A stretch of DNA of 64,000 bases, taken from Streptomyces coacervatus. GTDB lineage: Bacteria > Actinomycetota > Actinomycetes > Streptomycetales > Streptomycetaceae. The number at the start of each line of letters is the position of its first letter. Position 1 is the first letter of the stretch. The notes beneath the pieces are model-generated. The model worked only from the letters and a program-made list of their open reading frames with translations, had not been told where the DNA came from and made no database searches. A program made the translations under genes and the position numbers. This document shows, piece by piece, positions 61,847 to 64,000 of the stretch. The stretch spans positions 744,001 to 808,000 of the forward strand of contig NZ_JARHTP010000001.1 in assembly GCF_029223485.1 (NCBI RefSeq), written 5' to 3'.

Positions 61847-63034
61847 CTACTCGACGTCGACCGGACCGTCGTCCGACTTCTGCTCCTTGCCCGAGTGCAG
61901 CTGGAGCAGCCCGCTGACGCCGCCCTCCTCGGGGCGGCGGTTTTCCGTGGCGTCCTGGCCGTTCAGGTTCTGCCGGACCGAGTCGAGGATGGTCAGGCCC
62001 TGGGAGACCAGTCCGGCGGCGATCTCGCCCAGGCCGTCCGCGCCGTTGAGGACGTTGACGTTGGCGCCCGCCAGGCCGCCGGCCGCCTCCTTCACGATCT
62101 GCGGGAGCTGGTCGATCAGCATCCGGTCGAGCGCGACCCGGTCGTAGGAGGCCGCCGCCTCGGCCTGGATCTTCATGCGCTGCGCCTCGGCGGCGGCGAG
62201 CACCTTGATCCGCTCGGCCTCGGCCTCGGCGGGCTTCACGATCTCGGCCACCAGCTGCTGCTGGCGGAGCTTGGCCTGGCGCAGGGCCAGATCCGTCTGG
62301 GCGTCGAGCACCTCCTGCTGGGCATGCGCCTGCGCCAGCGGTCCGGCCTGGGAGGCCTTCGCCTGGGCGCGGTCCACCTCGGCCGAGTACTCCGCCTTGA
62401 CCACGGCGGTCTGCCGGGCGTACTCGGCCTGGTTGCGGGCCGCCGCCTGCTCCGCCTCGACCGAGGCCTGGGTGGCCTGCGCCTGGGCGATCTGGGCCTG
62501 GCGCTGGATGGCCGCCTTGTGCGGTGCGGACATCGCGTCGATGTAGCCGACGTCGCCGTCGTCGATCGACTGGATCTGCAGCGAGTCCACGATCAGGCCG
62601 ATCTTCGCCATCTCGGTCTTCGAGGTGTCCAGGACCTCCGCGGCGAGCTTCTGCCGCTCCGTGACGATCTCCTCGACCGTCATCGAGCCGATGATGGCGC
62701 GCAGGTGGCCGGCGAAGATCCGGCCGGTCAGCACCGACATCTGGTCCTGGTCGGAGAGGAAGCGCTGGCCCGCGTTGATGATGCTCTCGGTGTCGTTGCC
62801 GACCTTGAACGCGATGACGGCGCGGACGTGCAGGGCGATGCCCTGCCGGGTCACACAGGTCTCGGTGACCTCGGACTCGCACATCGAAAGGGTGAGGAAA
62901 CGGGTCTTGCGGAAGATCGGGAGCACGAACTTGCCGTGCCCCGTCACCACTCGGAACGGCGCGCCCCCCAGTCCCCGCCGGCCTCCCGAGATCAACATCG
63001 CCTCGTCGGGAGCGGGAACGCGGTATCCGAACAT
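61847..63034 (-). CDS. Flotillin/SPFH-domain protein
   Basis: An SPFH domain covers about residues 1-190 (LISGGRRGLGGAPFRVVTGHGKFVLP, KIGLIVDSLQIQSIDD). A long coiled coil follows with many Ala/Gln/Glu repeats (QRQAQIAQAQATQASVEAEQAAARNQ, AEAEAERIKVLAAAEAQRMKIQAEA). Flotillins scaffold membrane microdomains, which in hopanoid makers may contain hopanoids. The protein has 395 residues and follows a small NfeD-like gene by 15 bases, a typical pairing. Confidence 0.92.
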   Translation of the reverse strand: MFGYRVPAPDEAMLISGGRRGLGGAPFRVVTGHGKFVLPIFRKTRFLTLSMCESEVTETCVTRQGIALHVRAVIAFKVGNDTESIINAGQRFLSDQDQMSVLTGRIFAGHLRAIIGSMTVEEIVTERQKLAAEVLDTSKTEMAKIGLIVDSLQIQSIDDGDVGYIDAMSAPHKAAIQRQAQIAQAQATQASVEAEQAAARNQAEYARQTAVVKAEYSAEVDRAQAKASQAGPLAQAHAQQEVLDAQTDLALRQAKLRQQQLVAEIVKPAEAEAERIKVLAAAEAQRMKIQAEAAASYDRVALDRMLIDQLPQIVKEAAGGLAGANVNVLNGADGLGEIAAGLVSQGLTILDSVRQNLNGQDATENRRPEEGGVSGLLQLHSGKEQKSDDGPVDVE

Positions 63035-63049
63035 GTTTCTTTCTACTCC

Positions 63050-63304
63050 TCAGTCTGCGCCGACGGTGTCGCCGCCCAGCGCGTCCAATGGATCCACCCA
63101 CTCGATGACGCCGACCTCTCGGCATCCGCGCGACTCGATCACGAGCACGGTCGCCCCCGTGGGCAGGGGATCTTCGGACCAGGCGAGGAAGGTCTCGGAG
63201 CCGCCTCTCACCCGCACCAGGATTTCGCCGGGCCCCGCGGATCCGCGGGTTCCGACGAGCACCTTCCCCGTGCAGCCGATCACGGCTTCGTCCTGCGGCA
63301 TCAT
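63050..63304 (-). CDS. Small NfeD-like (OB-fold) protein
   Basis: An 84-residue beta-rich protein (GCTGKVLVGTRGSAGPGEILVRVRGG, LPTGATVLVIESRGCREVGVIEWVD) resembling the C-terminal OB domain of NfeD/YuaF proteins, without their membrane helices. It lies 15 bases upstream of the flotillin gene on the same strand. NfeD-type proteins interact with SPFH proteins, which supports this reading. Some members of this small family have no assigned function. Confidence 0.75.
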   Translation of the reverse strand: MMPQDEAVIGCTGKVLVGTRGSAGPGEILVRVRGGSETFLAWSEDPLPTGATVLVIESRGCREVGVIEWVDPLDALGGDTVGAD

Positions 63305-63602
63305 GGCCGCTCTCCTATGTTCTGGCCCACGATTCAGACGATAGACCTACCTGGGGCGGGGACCCAACGGGCATGTCGATTCGGCTCGCGCCGCAGAGTC
63401 GCCGCCGGCCCCGACCGCCGGGGATTTCGGCTTCGTGCAATCGGCGGACTGCGCTGGACTCCCTCTACGGAAAGGGCAGTTGCCTGCTTCCTGCCTCTGG
63501 CCGCGGAGACATACCGGGCGGTATACAGACTCCGTCGCGTGTGATGCCCGTGCTCTCGGTGCCGGTTCCGCGCGACGTCCGGGTCTCAGGGGGAGGAATC
63601 GC

Positions 63603-64000
63603 ATGGCGGACGAGACGCGTTCGGGCTCAGCGGCGAGACGTCGCAGGCGGGGGATCGCGGTGGGGGCGGCGCTCGGAGGCTGCGCCCTCGTCGCGGCGTC
63701 CACGACGCCGGCCGCGGCGGACGGCGGCGGGGGGTACGGCCGGGACACACGCTATGTGTCGCTCGGGGACTCCTATACGGCGGGCCCCCTCATCCCGCAG
63801 CAGGTGGACGCCAACTGCGCCCGCTCCGACCACAATTACCCCTCGATCGTGGCGGCGGCGCGAAGGGTGACCGCGTTCAAGGACGTGAGCTGCAGCGGAG
63901 CGACCACCGAGAACATGTGGAAGGCGCAGGGCACCAACGGGCCCCAGCTGGACGCGCTGAACCGGGCCACCGACCTGGTGACGGTCCAGATCGGCGGCAA
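63603..64000 (+). CDS. Secreted SGNH/GDSL hydrolase, N-terminal part
   Basis: The gene is cut by the window end and is open to base 64000. A signal peptide (RRRRRGIAVGAALGGCALVAASTTPAAA) precedes SGNH block I, RYVSLGDSYTAGPLIPQQ. Later segments include SCSGATTENM and VTVQIGGN at the very end, the start of block III. The ATG at 63603 has GGGGGAGGAA upstream. Such secreted lipases or esterases are common in Streptomyces; the catalytic Asp/His part is not visible. The 298 bases before it hold no clear gene. Confidence 0.9.
   Translation, partial: MADETRSGSAARRRRRGIAVGAALGGCALVAASTTPAAADGGGGYGRDTRYVSLGDSYTAGPLIPQQVDANCARSDHNYPSIVAAARRVTAFKDVSCSGATTENMWKAQGTNGPQLDALNRATDLVTVQIGG

Overview
The window is high-GC actinobacterial DNA and reads as a Streptomyces chromosome. 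It carries the Streptomyces-type hopanoid operon, a four-gene conservon (sensor, roadblock, DUF742, GTPase), an XRE-cupin/DUF6126 pair, a ydaO-type riboswitch ahead of a LysM-M23 hydrolase, many ATGA/TGATG stop-start overlaps, and GTG or TTG starts. The annotation rests on sequence reading alone; no database search was run.

Layout. 1-11611: hopanoid operon on the + strand: end of hpnD, a 45-codon ORF overlapping both neighbours, hpnE, a polyprenyl diphosphate synthase, shc, hpnG, hpnH, the MEP-pathway genes ispG and dxs, an HpnO-like aminotransferase, then a hairpin terminator. The operon therefore combines isoprenoid precursor supply, squalene formation, cyclisation and side-chain building. 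11674-18961: a 1129-aa HEAT-like protein, an XRE-cupin regulator with a perfect operator palindrome and its DUF6126 membrane partner, a tyrosine phosphatase and a GH36 alpha-galactosidase. 19192-21925: c-di-AMP riboswitch, LysM-M23 endopeptidase, an internally deleted SGNH esterase and a DUF6250 protein. 22034-28811: SGNH hydrolase, TetR, an amino-acid dehydrogenase, metallo-beta-lactamase-fold hydrolase, DUF429, cupin, AraC and VOC genes. 29062-33363: conservon plus a GAF protein.

33395-38736 is the most interesting regulatory region. A TetR gene and a LysR gene each have a candidate operator at their own promoter, and a near-identical copy of each lies in front of one distant SDR-SnoaL gene pair. 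The LysR promoter is also shared with a divergent muconolactone-isomerase-like/MFS pair. A 122-bp inverted-repeat element provides the last codons and the stop of that MFS gene. 38904-43334: threonine catabolism (tdh-kbl), LysR, XRE-cupin and GNAT. 43389-47040: YjbR-like protein, MFS exporter and a split transketolase. 47197-47270: tRNA-Pro(GGG). 47498-52322: secreted PLD-like protein and an iron-uptake locus in which EfeU and EfeO are fused, followed by the Tat-exported peroxidase EfeB. 52544-55852: GT-C glycosyltransferase, GtrA and an M15-like lipoprotein. 56123-60373: MMPL transporter with a histidine kinase and response regulator. 60532-63304: SpoIIE-type phosphatase, flotillin and an NfeD-like protein. 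The window ends inside a secreted SGNH hydrolase.

A two-hairpin intergenic repeat occurs twice, at 34041-34129 and, inverted, at 61728-61819, each time directly 3' of a gene in the same relative orientation, as expected of a dispersed terminator-like element.
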